From Dawidia cretensis (GTDB lineage Bacteria > Bacteroidota > Bacteroidia > Cytophagales > Cyclobacteriaceae), in NCBI RefSeq assembly GCF_018598175.1, contig NZ_JAHESE010000048.1, forward strand, positions 1 to 38,043: 38,043 bases of DNA. The letters are read 5' to 3'. Positions 24,601 through 33,980 of the stretch are shown piece after piece; position 1 is the stretch's first letter, and each line of letters begins with the position of its first letter. A program made the position numbers and the translations under genes. The notes beneath the pieces were generated by a model, which ran no database searches, was not told the origin of the DNA, and worked only from the letters and a program-made list of their open reading frames with translations.

Positions 24601-27600
24601 GCCGGCAAATACCTTCGCCGACTCTTGTACCAATACATTTACCTCGTCAAACACGGCCGTACACGGTCCCGAACCGTCGGGGTCGTTGGCCGTCAGGCGG
24701 AAGATAAGTGTTTGGTTGATGTCCGCCGGGAGCGCCGTCGTGTAGGGAGCGTTCACGCGCATATCGGTTGTCACGCTGCTAACGGACAGTGACCCTGCCG
24801 CGCTGACAATGCTCCACGCACCGTTCACGGCGTTACCCGCCAGGGTGCCCGAAAGGTCGATACGATTCGGCTCACAGACCACGTAATCCACCAACGGCAC
24901 AATGCGTGCGCGACGGTTAAAGAAGATCATCAGGGTATCGGTTTTCGTCGTACACGGTCCCGTCAGGTCGGGGTCGTTGGTGATCAGATACAGTTTCACA
25001 AATCCACGCGCCACGTCGGCATTCACGGCGGTGTATGTCGCAAGCACTTCTTTCAGTGTGGTGGTGGTGCTGGCCGAAATCGAACCATCGCCGGTCTTGA
25101 TGAACCACGTACCGTCTGACGCTCCCCCACCGATTGTTCCCGTCAACGGCACATTCATCGGCATCACATCTGCCTCGCAAACTGAAAAGTCAGCGCCTGC
25201 GGTCACCGTCACCGCCGGGTTCACCGTAACGGTTACGGTAGACAATGGTCCGGTACAACCATTGGACGAAGGATAAATGGTATATACCACATGCCCCACG
25301 GAAGCATTGGTAGTCGTCAGCAACTGGTCGATGACCGAGCCATCACCGCTCGCGGCACCAGTAATATTGGCATCCGCTACGGCCGTCCAGGTAAAGGTTG
25401 TACCCGATACATTCTGCGGCGCCGGCAAAATGGCGATTTGTGCGCGTTCACCGCTACAAATAGTAACATCGTCTGCCTGGGCCGACGGCAGCGGCTTCAC
25501 GTGAACCACCAGGTTCACGGTCGGTCCGGTACAGCCACCCACGCTGGGCGTAAATACGTACGTGATGATACCCACAGCGTTACCTGTATTGACTGGCATG
25601 TGCGACAGCGCGCCGCTACCCGAAACCGGCACACTCGCCGGATCAATGGGTCCGGTGAACGTGCTTGTCCAGGCAAAGGTCACACCGCTAATGGCAGAGG
25701 TTGGGGTAAAGCTGAGTAGCTCAGCGCTACACAGCTGTTGTGTCAGATCCGTAGGCGGGTTGTTGATCACCGGCACAGGCTTCACCGTCACGGTTACGTC
25801 AAACGGCACGCCGGGACAGTCGCCGGAATAGGGTATAATCTGGTACGTCACCGTCCCCGTGTTGAGGCCATCAGTGCTCGTTAATGCCTGGCGGATCACG
25901 TTGCCTGCACCCGTCGTAGCACCACTGACGTTATTGGTACCGGCAGCCAGCACGGTCCATGTGTACGTAGTACCCGCCACACTATTGGGATTCGAAATCG
26001 TTACGGTCGTTGACTCGCCCGAGCAAATGGTCTGACCATCGGCATATGCCGTCGGCTTCGGACGAACAGACACTACATAGTTCACCGGCGTTCCAGAACA
26101 GCTGCCGGCAGAAGGTGTGATCTTATAAATAACAACCCCGGTGGTATTGGCGGTGTTGATCGGCGAGTCGGTAATAGCCCCTGTGCCTGTTGGCGTTACA
26201 CCACTCAATGAGCCAACGACCGTCGACTCCCAGGTAAAGGTCGTACCGGGTGTGATGGAAGCCGTCGGCAAGAAGCTCAACGCCGTGCCACTGCAAATCT
26301 CCTGCACCAGGGTAGACGGCGGGTTTGTAATACCAGGTTGTGGATTAACGGTTACGGTAACATCCACAACGTTACCAGTACAGCCGTTCACATGTGGCGT
26401 GATGCGGTACGTTACGGTGCCGGGGTTCACACCATCCACAGCGGTCAACACCTGGCTGATCACCGATCCGTCTCCCGCCGATTGTCCCGATACGTTCGAG
26501 GAAGCTTGAACCACCCAGGTATAGCCCGTGCCCGTAACCCCGTTGGTATTCGTAATGGTAACGCTCGTCGCGGTACCCGAACAGATTGATTGCGGCGATG
26601 CCGCGGCGATCGGCTGCGGCGTTACGGTTACATGCACCGCAAAGCCCGGCCCCGTACATCCGGCCGCTGACGGCTGGACCAGGTAGGTTACGTTGCCGGT
26701 GCTAACACCGTCTGTCACAAACAGCTGCTGTGCGATGGTTGTACCACCCCCCGCCAAAGCGCCCGTTATATTCACGGCACTTTGCACCGTCCAGGTAAAG
26801 GTCGTTCCCGAAACACTGTTCGGATTGGTAATAGCAATATTGGTTGTCTGTCCGGTGCAAATAGATGCGTCCGCCGCAAAAGCCGTCGGCTTCGTGCGCA
26901 GGGTCAGGGTGGCGGCATTGCTGGTCAATGTCGAGCATGTACCGGTAATCTCCACCGAGAATTGCTCACCGTTCAAGGTCAGCGGAATATTCGAGAGTGT
27001 CAATATCGGTGTCGTTGCGCCGCTAAAAACTCCGCCATCCGACAGGTATGCGGAACCTTGCTTCCATTTATAGGTCAGGCCCGCACCGATAGCCGCTACG
27101 GTAAACTGCGTGCTGCCGTCTTCGCAGACATCCGCGTTGACAGGGTGCGACGTAATGCTTACTTGATTCTGAATTGTCAACACCGCACTGTTGCTGATTG
27201 CGGGCGGCTCGCAGGCGCCACGCACGATGGCCCGGTATAAGTAGCCGTTATACGCGTATGGTGCGCCCGTGAGCTTCAGCGCCGACGTCGTCGCGTCGCT
27301 GTAAACACCACCGTTGGTCACGGCTGTATAGCTCACGCCGCCGTTGGTACTCACCTCCCAGCCATAGGTGGGTGCTGTGGTGCCCGTCGCCACCACGGTA
27401 AACGAAGCATTGCCACCTTCACAAACCGGCGCACTATTGGAGGGTTGACCCACAATGACGGGCTTGTGCTGCACCGTCAGGGCAACCGCGGTGCTGGTCG
27501 TACCCACACAGGTACCACCGATTTCGACACTATACTGATTGCCGTTAAATCCGAACGGCACATTTGTCAAAGTCAGGATCGGTGTGGTTGTGCCACTATA

Positions 27601-30600
27601 AACACCACCATCCGTAAGATAGGTCGAGCCTTGCTTCCATTTATACGTAAGACCTGTGCCGGTAGCGGCAACCGAGAATTGTATCGTACCATCTTCGCAG
27701 GTCGTCGCCGGCACTGGCTGTTGTGTCACCACTACATGGGCATTCAGTTGAAGCTGCGCGCTATTGCTCACCGCGGGCGGCGCACAGGTTCCCGATACCA
27801 CGGCGCGGTACAGATAGCCCTGATGCGATAATGGCGTGCCGGTTACGGTCAATGTCGATGTCGTCGCGTTTGTATATACACCGCCATTCACTACCGGGTT
27901 ATACTGAAGCCCGCCATCGGTGCTCACTTGCCAGGCATACGTCAAACCTGTTCCTGTCGCCGTAACGGAGAAAGAGGTGTTTCCTCCCTCACAAACCGGT
28001 GTATTGTTCACGGGTGATGCTGTAACAACCGGCTTGCGGTTTATATGCAACGGCACTACCGAGCTTGTAGCCGTGCTACACGTACCCGTAACGACAACAC
28101 TGAACTGGCTGTTGTCCATTCCCGCAGGCACATTCGTAAGTGTCAACGTCGGGGTTGTCGCGCCGCTGAAAACACCACCATCCGACACGTCCGTGCTGCC
28201 TTGTTTCCATTGGTACGTCAGTCCAGCGCCTGTCGCTGTAACCGTAAACTGTGTCGAGCCGTCTTCACAAATGGTCGCCGTCACCGGCTGTTGCGTAATC
28301 ACGGGATTCGCCTGCACCGTTAACAATGCCGCATCACTGAATGCGGGTGGCGTACAAGTACCGCTGATTCTGACGCGGTATAAATATCCCTGGTACGACA
28401 GAGCTACGTTGGTCAAGGTCAGTGTTTGCATGGCCACCCCGGCGTACACACCGCCGTTGGTCAGCGCTGCATACGATGTACCTCCGTTGGTACTCACCTG
28501 CCACTGATACAAAGGGTTGGTCGTGATACCGGGATCTACCGTAAAGGTCGTGCCGCCGCCCTGACAAATAATCTGCGCTACGGGGTTTCCACTCACCGCC
28601 ACTTCCGGTCCTTCATTAATTGATAGGGTAGCATTGTTGCTGGGCAACGTACCGCATGTGCCGGTAATCGTCACCGAATACTGACGGCCATGGAAGCTGC
28701 TGGTAACACCATTCAGCATCAGCACCGCACTGTTGGCGCCGCTGTAGACACCGCCGTTGCTAATCGGTGTGCCGTTTTCATGCCACTGGTAGCTCAGGCC
28801 AGTGCCTGTCGCCGCAACCGAAAACTGGGCAGCGCTCCCCTCACATACCGTGGTGGGTTGAGGCTGAGCTGTAATCGCCGGAAGTGTATTTACCTGCAGC
28901 AAACCGCTATTGCTAAAAATGCTGGGCGAACATGTCCCGGTAATGCGGGCTCTATATAAATAGCCGTTATACGACGCCGGCGTTCCCGTCAGCGTCAGCG
29001 TGGCTGTCGTTGCCCCTGCATAGACGCCGCCGTTGGTTACCGTCGAATAGCTCGAACCACCATTGGTACTCACCTGCCACAGATACACCGCATTGGTCGT
29101 CACACCAGCGTTAACCGTAAAGGTTGCTCCTCCACCGGCACAAATTATCTGATTGCCCGGATGGCCCGTCACCTCCGGCTTTTCACGGATGGTAAGTGTC
29201 CCGCCGGTACTCAATACCGTCCCGCAGGTACCGGTCACCTCTACTGTATAAACACGATTATTTTGTACACTCTGTGCCGCCAACACTGTCAGCGTAGCGG
29301 TCGTAACATTGTTGTAGCTGGCGTTGTTCACCAGGTTTACGCCATCTTCTTTCCACTGGTAGGTAAGTCCTGCGCCCGTTGCCACTACCCTAAACTGAGC
29401 ATTGCTGTCTTCGCATACCACTACGGATGCAGCGGGTTCTGTCGTAATACCTGTGCTGGCATTCACACGCAGAATAGCGCCGTTACTAAATACCGGCGAA
29501 CCACATGTGCCCGACACGCGGGCGCGGTAAACACGGGCGTTCAGGGTCGTTGTCGCGCCGGTAATTTGCAGCGTATTGGTGGTAGCGCCGCTGTATACAC
29601 CGCCGTCGGTAATATTGGAATATGTCGAGCCACTGTTAGTACTCACCTGCCACTGAATAACCGGCGTGGTCGTCACGCCCGGGTTGACCGTGAAGGTCGC
29701 ATCGCTTCCCGCACAAATGGTCTGCGTTACCGGGTGGCCACCACTTGCTACTTCGGCGTTCTCCCGAATGGTCAGCGGCACCGTGATGCTGGTCGCCGTG
29801 TTGCAAGCACCGGTAACGACCAGGTTATACGTCCGACCATTGAAGGCGCTGGTCGGCGCAGTAATGGTCAGGGTCGGCGTCGTAACACCCGAAAACACGG
29901 CCGAGTTCGATAAGTTCGTGCCGTTCTGCTGCCACCGATACGTCAGACCGGTACCAGCGGCCGCAGCCGAAAACTGGATCACGCCGCCTTCACAGACCGC
30001 CTGGGCAACAGGCTCGGTCGTGATCGCTGCCGTCGCCTGCACACGTAACAAAGCGCTGTTGCTCACCGCCGGCGGCGCACAGCTGCCCGTTGCCACCGCC
30101 CGGTACAGGTAGCCATCATAGCCTACCGGCACTGCCGTCAACACCAGGGATGACGTTGTTGCGCCACTGTATACCCCACCGTTCGACACGGGGCTATAGG
30201 AAACACCACTGTTGGTACTCACCTGCCAGGTATAGGACACACCGGTACCGCTCGCCGCTACCGTAATAGTGGTGTTGGTTCCCTGACAGATCACTGGCGG
30301 TGTAGCCGTGGGGTGGCTTGTAATAACGGGTTTCGTATTGACCGTAAGCGCTACCGGTGTGCTGCCGGCATTCGCGCAGGCCGACGAAACGACTACTGAA
30401 TATTGGTTGTTGTGATACGAAGCAGGAACATTGCTCAGCGTAAGTGTAGCGGTGCTACTGCCATTATAGATGCTGTTATCGGAGATAGGGTTGCCATTGA
30501 CACTCCAGGCATACGTCAGGTTAGTGCCAGTCGCCGTTACGTTAAACTGCACGGTGCCATCTTCACACACCGTCGCCGGCGTTGGCGCAGTCGTGATCGA

Positions 30601-32568
30601 CGCGCTGCTTTGCACCGTCAGTAACGCACCGTTACTTGTAACACTCGGTGTACACAAACCACTGATAACAGCCCGGTATACATTACCATTGTAACTGACC
30701 GGTAGATTGGATAAGCTCAGAATGCCTGTGGTGTAATTGCTATAAATGCCGCCACCGTCGGACACGATCGGGCTATAGGTCAGGCCACCGTTCGTACTCA
30801 CCTGCCATTGGTAAGACACTCCAGTCGTCACCCCCGCGTCTACGGTAAAACTCACCGGCGCAGCATTTAATTGACACGTCGTCAGACTAACAGGTTGTCC
30901 GACAATCTCCGGACGCTCATATACTGTCAGCCGGGCGGGTGCCGAGATGGCATCGGGCGCACAGCTTCCTTTTACGACGGCACGATAACGGTAACCGTTC
31001 ATTGTCGACGTGACCGCCGATACCGTCAACGACGGCGAAGTTGTCGCACTTCCCAGGTTAGCAAAACCGCCACCGTTGTCCACCTGCCACTGGTAGGTCA
31101 GGTCAGCGCCTGTCGCCACCACCGTAAACGAAGCATCCAGGCCTTCGCACATGACCGCGTCTGTCGGCGGATTGGTCACGGCGGGCAGATCGCTGTAGCG
31201 GATCTGTACATGGTCAACCGTCGCTGGGCAAGCGCCGTTTGTCACCGCCCATTGGAATATATACGTGCCATAGGCGCTAACCGTCGCCGTGCTATTCGCT
31301 TGTGTGTTGTTGCCAAACGATACCGTACCGGGGCCGCTCACTTTCGTCCACGTTCCCGATCCAATCACGGGCGTATTACCTGCCAGCGTGGCCACCGCGC
31401 CACAGACATCCGCATCCGGACCGGCATTCGCCGTGGTAGCGGCCTGGGTTGTCACGGTAATCTTGTCTGTCAGATACGTGTCGCAGGTCGTTGTGGGATT
31501 GCGCGCGTATACCTTCATGGTTGTACCGGCGGCAATCGCATTGCTGGTAATAACAATGTCACCGCCCGTACCACCTACAAATCCGCTGAGCACCGCACTG
31601 GTAGCATCGTCTTGCAATTGATACGAGACGCCACTCTGCGATCCTTGCACCGTCACGGCCACAGTACTACCCGCGCAGAGGGTTGTCGTAGCGGGCGAAA
31701 CCGTTGGCGTTGTCAACGGCTCGGGGTAAATCGTTACCGTACGAATGTCAAGGCAGGATGGCACAAAGGCCACATAGTCATTGGTTGCAGACCAGATCGT
31801 ATTATTTCTACCCGACACAACATACGACGTCGTGGAAGCGCCCACTTGCGGGCTTTCTATTCCTTGCGACGCCGCGCTGGAAGATAAGTCGATGGAGGGC
31901 GAATGTATTTCAACAATGTTGGTAGTCTCGTGCAATTGAATCTGCGTCGTTACCAGCGTCAGCACTCCGACCCGCCGGATGTTGGTGTACCGCACGACAA
32001 ACACGCGGTTCGGCGCCGTGCCGGTTAGGAAATAGTCAATCGTACCGCCAAGTGTTGGGTCCAGATCATCCCACGCCGCAGCAATAATGTTGTCAGGATC
32101 GGTCGTGGTCGTTAAGACATCGTTATTTGAAGTTGCCACCGAGCTGGGACCAAAACCAATCAGGCCGTTTGAACCGATCCGTACAGTTGTTTGATCGTTA
32201 CCGAAGAAGTTAAAGGTAAACCCGATGGGAATTGCGGCTGTCTGATCGTCGTTCGCCAGGGTGACCGTTGTTGCTGCAGCCGACAGCGGGTTGTAGGTAC
32301 CCGCGGTAGAAATAGTATACGTGTTCGCATCGCCATTCGTAGCGATCAACGTGTGCGTTCCAACACCGGCCGCCGCCGGATCAAACGTCGAGCCGGTGAC
32401 ACCGGGGCCGTAATAGTAAGTTCCCCCTGTCAACGTAAAGGCTGGAGCATCGACGCAGTACGACGGATTGAGATTGGTAAAAGTACATTGCGCCGACGCG
32501 TCCAACACCGGCATCAACAATCCAATCCATCCAAAAATGAGTGCTGCTAAGAGGGGTCTTATTGGCAT
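21640..32568 (-). CDS. Giant T9SS-exported surface protein with Ig-like and PKD-like repeats
   Basis: A 3,642-residue protein, one of the largest kinds made by Bacteroidota. Layout in residues: signal peptide about 1-27; a beta domain (about 80-275) with IGFTFNFFGNDQTTVRIGSNG; two further Ig-like regions; 15 Ig-like modules (about 460-1890); six PKD-like modules (about 1890-2450); three modules ending NDPDxxGPC (about 2450-2740); a two-domain linker; two PKD domains (about 2920-3110, WEWDFDDGN and YSWNFDDGD); a jelly-roll/MAM-like region (about 3120-3310, SSWEFGVPKGD); an Omp28-like domain without its cysteines (about 3310-3535); and a T9SS type A sorting domain (LKIYPNPASKH, about 3558-3642). 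It is probably an adhesin or matrix protein at the cell surface. It lies 77 bases after the lipoprotein gene. No catalytic site was recognised. Confidence 0.9.
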   Translation of the reverse strand: MPIRPLLAALIFGWIGLLMPVLDASAQCTFTNLNPSYCVDAPAFTLTGGTYYYGPGVTGSTFDPAAAGVGTHTLIATNGDANTYTISTAGTYNPLSAAATTVTLANDDQTAAIPIGFTFNFFGNDQTTVRIGSNGLIGFGPSSVATSNNDVLTTTTDPDNIIAAAWDDLDPTLGGTIDYFLTGTAPNRVFVVRYTNIRRVGVLTLVTTQIQLHETTNIVEIHSPSIDLSSSAASQGIESPQVGASTTSYVVSGRNNTIWSATNDYVAFVPSCLDIRTVTIYPEPLTTPTVSPATTTLCAGSTVAVTVQGSQSGVSYQLQDDATSAVLSGFVGGTGGDIVITSNAIAAGTTMKVYARNPTTTCDTYLTDKITVTTQAATTANAGPDADVCGAVATLAGNTPVIGSGTWTKVSGPGTVSFGNNTQANSTATVSAYGTYIFQWAVTNGACPATVDHVQIRYSDLPAVTNPPTDAVMCEGLDASFTVVATGADLTYQWQVDNGGGFANLGSATTSPSLTVSAVTSTMNGYRYRAVVKGSCAPDAISAPARLTVYERPEIVGQPVSLTTCQLNAAPVSFTVDAGVTTGVSYQWQVSTNGGLTYSPIVSDGGGIYSNYTTGILSLSNLPVSYNGNVYRAVISGLCTPSVTSNGALLTVQSSASITTAPTPATVCEDGTVQFNVTATGTNLTYAWSVNGNPISDNSIYNGSSTATLTLSNVPASYHNNQYSVVVSSACANAGSTPVALTVNTKPVITSHPTATPPVICQGTNTTITVAASGTGVSYTWQVSTNSGVSYSPVSNGGVYSGATTSSLVLTAVPVGYDGYLYRAVATGSCAPPAVSNSALLRVQATAAITTEPVAQAVCEGGVIQFSAAAAGTGLTYRWQQNGTNLSNSAVFSGVTTPTLTITAPTSAFNGRTYNLVVTGACNTATSITVPLTIRENAEVASGGHPVTQTICAGSDATFTVNPGVTTTPVIQWQVSTNSGSTYSNITDGGVYSGATTNTLQITGATTTLNARVYRARVSGTCGSPVFSNGAILRVNASTGITTEPAASVVVCEDSNAQFRVVATGAGLTYQWKEDGVNLVNNASYNNVTTATLTVLAAQSVQNNRVYTVEVTGTCGTVLSTGGTLTIREKPEVTGHPGNQIICAGGGATFTVNAGVTTNAVYLWQVSTNGGSSYSTVTNGGVYAGATTATLTLTGTPASYNGYLYRARITGTCSPSIFSNSGLLQVNTLPAITAQPQPTTVCEGSAAQFSVAATGTGLSYQWHENGTPISNGGVYSGANSAVLMLNGVTSSFHGRQYSVTITGTCGTLPSNNATLSINEGPEVAVSGNPVAQIICQGGGTTFTVDPGITTNPLYQWQVSTNGGTSYAALTNGGVYAGVAMQTLTLTNVALSYQGYLYRVRISGTCTPPAFSDAALLTVQANPVITQQPVTATICEDGSTQFTVTATGAGLTYQWKQGSTDVSDGGVFSGATTPTLTLTNVPAGMDNSQFSVVVTGTCSTATSSVVPLHINRKPVVTASPVNNTPVCEGGNTSFSVTATGTGLTYAWQVSTDGGLQYNPVVNGGVYTNATTSTLTVTGTPLSHQGYLYRAVVSGTCAPPAVSNSAQLQLNAHVVVTQQPVPATTCEDGTIQFSVAATGTGLTYKWKQGSTYLTDGGVYSGTTTPILTLTNVPFGFNGNQYSVEIGGTCVGTTSTAVALTVQHKPVIVGQPSNSAPVCEGGNASFTVVATGTTAPTYGWEVSTNGGVSYTAVTNGGVYSDATTSALKLTGAPYAYNGYLYRAIVRGACEPPAISNSAVLTIQNQVSITSHPVNADVCEDGSTQFTVAAIGAGLTYKWKQGSAYLSDGGVFSGATTPILTLSNIPLTLNGEQFSVEITGTCSTLTSNAATLTLRTKPTAFAADASICTGQTTNIAITNPNSVSGTTFTWTVQSAVNITGALAGGGTTIAQQLFVTDGVSTGNVTYLVQPSAAGCTGPGFAVHVTVTPQPIAAASPQSICSGTATSVTITNTNGVTGTGYTWVVQASSNVSGQSAGDGSVISQVLTAVDGVNPGTVTYRITPHVNGCTGNVVDVTVTVNPQPGITNPPSTLVQEICSGTALSFLPTASITPGTTFTWESTVVGSLSGVTPTGTGAITDSPINTANTTGVVIYKITPSAGSCSGTPVNYVVSVRPKPTAYADGQTICSGESTTVTISNPNSVAGTTYTWTVLAAGTNNVSGATTGAGNVIRQALTSTDGLNTGTVTYQIIPYSGDCPGVPFDVTVTVKPVPVINNPPTDLTQQLCSAELLSFTPTSAISGVTFAWTSTFTGPIDPASVPVSGSGALSHMPVNTGNAVGIITYVFTPSVGGCTGPTVNLVVHVKPLPSAQADDVTICSGERAQIAILPAPQNVSGTTFTWTAVADANITGAASGDGSVIDQLLTTTNASVGHVVYTIYPSSNGCTGPLSTVTVTVNPAVTVTAGADFSVCEADVMPMNVPLTGTIGGGASDGTWFIKTGDGSISASTTTTLKEVLATYTAVNADVARGFVKLYLITNDPDLTGPCTTKTDTLMIFFNRRARIVPLVDYVVCEPNRIDLSGTLAGNAVNGAWSIVSAAGSLSVSSVTTDMRVNAPYTTALPADINQTLIFRLTANDPDGSGPCTAVFDEVNVLVQESAKVFAGADFAICENDVVHLNGNMSGAATQTTWSGGDGDPVRYSDVNDLHSLYTPTTADSIAGHIIFTLTSNDPDAGGPCTAVSDQVALTINRLPKPSIFGLEPAYAENDPIEVLQGFPQGPGGAFTGPGIQAGTSWFDPAHANIGINIITYTFTDANSCVGSVSQTVIVNPLTDINFGVQTGTGLADFSAEPRICTNVGKARLVGDPPVGTGLEPTSFASPLTPSILGSDAGGQYINTDGLLAGEYFVEYTYTNGLGATNTMLKRIVINASPQAVIGANNSCVTDSVAFTDLSTIPNNTFDGTINGWEWDFDDGNVKKTIQDPKWKYSREGYYNVTLTVKTDQNCTAVTEKQIFIGTKPKVDFTWTKICSGEATKFQSKSTISLGSIQEYSWNFDDGDVLPFGEVADNVPASTHDGRTQGTYENPSHQYQAFHTYRVNLRVRTDVGCEKDTTIAVYILDYHLPVSNNGYQTDFEDGQGAWIKVENGNPSSWEFGVPKGDIIRGAFSGDSAWWTGGNPNPGAAPYYSTYYGNEDSYVLGPCVNLSALERPMASIRYWSDTQKNFDGAVLQYSSDGGQNWRVVGADSERGIDWYNGSNLSGKPGGQDNFAWTDMTNGWRNGRFNLNDLPKDTVVFRIAFGANEDNDAGRILNGFAFDDIYIGEKERNVLVEHFTNNFSQPSLAADDYIDQLNPADHIKLQYHITTPGFDQIALDNTEDPAVRSQLYGVSQPPLAVMDGIFGNYYGVSFTGAYQKITNDELDRRSLEAPSFRIEIEIDPTAPSNVLRATVKYTFIDQEQTFTPPMILHAALVEDDIEIGTSGRYNHNSLRKLLFGPEGFLINEPLEIGKVYTRTVEYPIQVPITDGSNLSLLAFAQDKASRRILQTEIRKIDETKTPMIPVGLPDDPATAALARLKIYPNPASKHINLFLGTRLERDYSWKVVDQRGVTVLDGEVNRNLAAPQALDISSLPNGIYVLSIQASGKAVLYTKIVVLN
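21643..21895 (-). other. T9SS sorting domain of the giant surface protein
   Basis: The last 84 codons encode LKIYPNPASKHINLFL, then a VVDQRGVTVLDGEV strand pair and ISSLPNGIYVLSIQ...KIVVLN. This is the type A C-terminal domain recognised by the T9SS translocon and attachment machinery. Confidence 0.9.
23250..23815 (-). repeat. Two PKD domains in the giant surface protein
   Basis: Two consecutive PKD folds are marked by WEWDFDDGN and YSWNFDDGD, each with the later strand motif (YYNVTLTVKT and YRVNLRVRT). The second carries an insertion of about 25 residues (VLPFGEVADNVPASTHDGR region) between the DDGD turn and the next strand. Confidence 0.85.
24345..25214 (-). repeat. Three related modules ending NDPD..GPCT
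   Basis: Three modules of about 95 residues each start GADFxVCE (or VDYVVCE) and close with NDPDxxGPCT, followed by a hydrophobic strand. Each has one Cys near the start and one in GPC, suggesting a disulphide. The acidic NDPD turn could bind calcium. Confidence 0.8.
25215..26899 (-). repeat. Six PKD-like modules in the giant surface protein
   Basis: Six modules of about 90-95 residues follow the pattern ICSGxxT...GTTFTWTV...G(T/V)VTYxIxPxxxGCxGxxxxVxVTVxP. Each contains two cysteines in equivalent places (ICSG and GCTG or an equivalent). Modules 3 and 5 form a variant subtype (LCSAELLSFTPT / ICSGTALSFLPT with an INTANTTG-type turn), so subtypes are mixed. Confidence 0.85.
26900..31189 (-). 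repeat. Fifteen Ig-like modules, mostly alternating two types
   Basis: Fifteen modules of about 95 residues. From the second onward they alternate between type B (CEGG...YxWQVSTNGGxSY...NGGVYSGATT...GYLYRA...GTC) and type A (CEDGxxQFxVxATGxGLTYxWKQG...GGVFSGATTP...SVxVTGTC). A B-type marker, gtactcacctgcca on the plus strand or close variants, starts at 27347, 27920, 28490, 29066, 29639, 30215 and 30794. The intervals are 573, 570, 576, 573, 576 and 579 bases, all multiples of three. The array grew by duplication of an A+B pair. Confidence 0.9.
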
Positions 32569-32645
32569 AAAAGGCAGATACTAAACTATTTATCGATTTC
32601 CGACGAAAAATGTAACCTCGTTTTAAGTCCGCACCGGTCTTCCCC

Positions 32646-33980
32646 TCAATCCAGTAACTCTCCCTGTGCGTTCAACTTGAATAACGCTATCTTTCGCTGG
32701 GTTTCCAGCTCGATTGTTCCCAATACGAGAATGCGTCCATCCGGCAGCTCTGCTACCGCCGCACCCCGGCTGTTTTTATCAAAGGCGCCAAAGTTCGCCG
32801 ACCAACGCGGCGCACTCGACAAGTCGACTTGCGTCAGGCGTATGAGGGATCCCAAGGTGGTCTTTTCATGGCCTAACAGCAGAAATCCGTTGGCACGCAC
32901 AGCCGGTGCCACCGCATGCGCAAGGAAAGAACCAGACAATCCCCTGACAATACCTTCATCGATCAACCCACGTGTGCTGTTACGACGGCAAAAATACAGG
33001 TCTCCCCAGGCATCCGGATTTACCACGATCCCACTATTCACGGCAGACGTACCAAATTCATAATACCCGCCTCCCAGTGCCGCCGGAACCTGAATGGCCG
33101 ATGCCAGCCGCTCCTCCCTTGTGTCGTCTCCTGAAAACGATGCTCCGGTAATGTTAAGCCCATTGTCGTTCAATATCCATTCATTAAAATTCGATTCGTA
33201 GTCCGCATCGGGACCTCCTCGCAAACCATCGGAATATGTAAACCAGTAGAATTCTGACGGAGATTTTTCTAATACCTTGATCCCCGAACCAATATGCTCG
33301 CCCAATGAAATACCCGGTCCCTGTGCAGGAGGAATACGATCTTCCACGGTAGTCCAGGATCTTGTAAAATCGCGGTCAAAACCTACAGCAAACAAATCTT
33401 CTAAATCCTGTTCTGAGTTGGGTGGATCGTAATAAATAGTCTCATCAGTTGAATTTCCGGTAACGACAAAACCGCCATTGGATAAAGCCGTGATGCTATG
33501 GGCAAACTGCGTGTTCCACGTATTATCATTATTGCCGAAATACATACTATCGACCACCGAGCCATCGCCCCGAATACGAAGAACTTTAAAATCATAGACG
33601 GCGTCATTGGTATTCGGATCCGTGCCATACAGCGTATTGGACAGAATCAGGAAATTTCCGTCAGCGGTTGGTTCGAGATCCTGCGCATTTTCATCGTTAC
33701 CACCAATGGTACCAAACCGTTTTTCCCAAAGTACCTCGCCACGCGCATCAACCTTGATCAGGACCATGCGTTTGTTCCAGCCCAGCACTTGTGTATTGCC
33801 GAGCAGTAATGCAGTGCCATCGGCGTTCACCACCATGTCGACCGCATCCTGGTTGCCGTCTTCACCATAATATTTAATGAAGTAATTCTGAAACTCTCCC
33901 TCGAAGTCCTGCTTGGTGTCGCAGGCAAACAGGACCATCAGCAGCCCCAGGAAGATATAATTATTTCTCCGTAGTGACAT
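32646..33980 (-). CDS. Beta-propeller-like lipoprotein
   Basis: A 444-residue lipoprotein. The signal ends LLMVLFAC, making Cys20 the lipidated residue, followed by DTKQD. The mature part contains repeated blades of the form DGxxLLLGNT...VLIKVDARGEVLWEKRFGTIGGNDENAQDLEPTADGNFLILSN type (for example GGFVVTGNSTDE, GFLLLGHEKTT, GRILVLGTIEL), the pattern of SBBP-like beta-propellers in secreted Bacteroidota proteins. It probably sits on an outer-membrane leaflet and binds a protein partner. Its ATG at 33980 overlaps the end of the upstream barrel gene by 20 bases, so the two are coupled. No enzyme motif is seen. Confidence 0.82.
   Translation of the reverse strand: MSLRRNNYIFLGLLMVLFACDTKQDFEGEFQNYFIKYYGEDGNQDAVDMVVNADGTALLLGNTQVLGWNKRMVLIKVDARGEVLWEKRFGTIGGNDENAQDLEPTADGNFLILSNTLYGTDPNTNDAVYDFKVLRIRGDGSVVDSMYFGNNDNTWNTQFAHSITALSNGGFVVTGNSTDETIYYDPPNSEQDLEDLFAVGFDRDFTRSWTTVEDRIPPAQGPGISLGEHIGSGIKVLEKSPSEFYWFTYSDGLRGGPDADYESNFNEWILNDNGLNITGASFSGDDTREERLASAIQVPAALGGGYYEFGTSAVNSGIVVNPDAWGDLYFCRRNSTRGLIDEGIVRGLSGSFLAHAVAPAVRANGFLLLGHEKTTLGSLIRLTQVDLSSAPRWSANFGAFDKNSRGAAVAELPDGRILVLGTIELETQRKIALFKLNAQGELLD

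Noticed and set aside
27347-30807. Regularly spaced direct repeats that could suggest a CRISPR or satellite array
   Set aside because: The period is about 575 bases, the repeats are imperfect and all are in frame within a protein-coding gene.
22181-31925. Many long open frames on the plus strand opposite the giant surface protein gene
   Set aside because: Their peptides are Arg/His/Pro-rich or low in complexity, repeat in step with the Ig modules and show no family motifs. They are shadows of a repetitive coding sequence.
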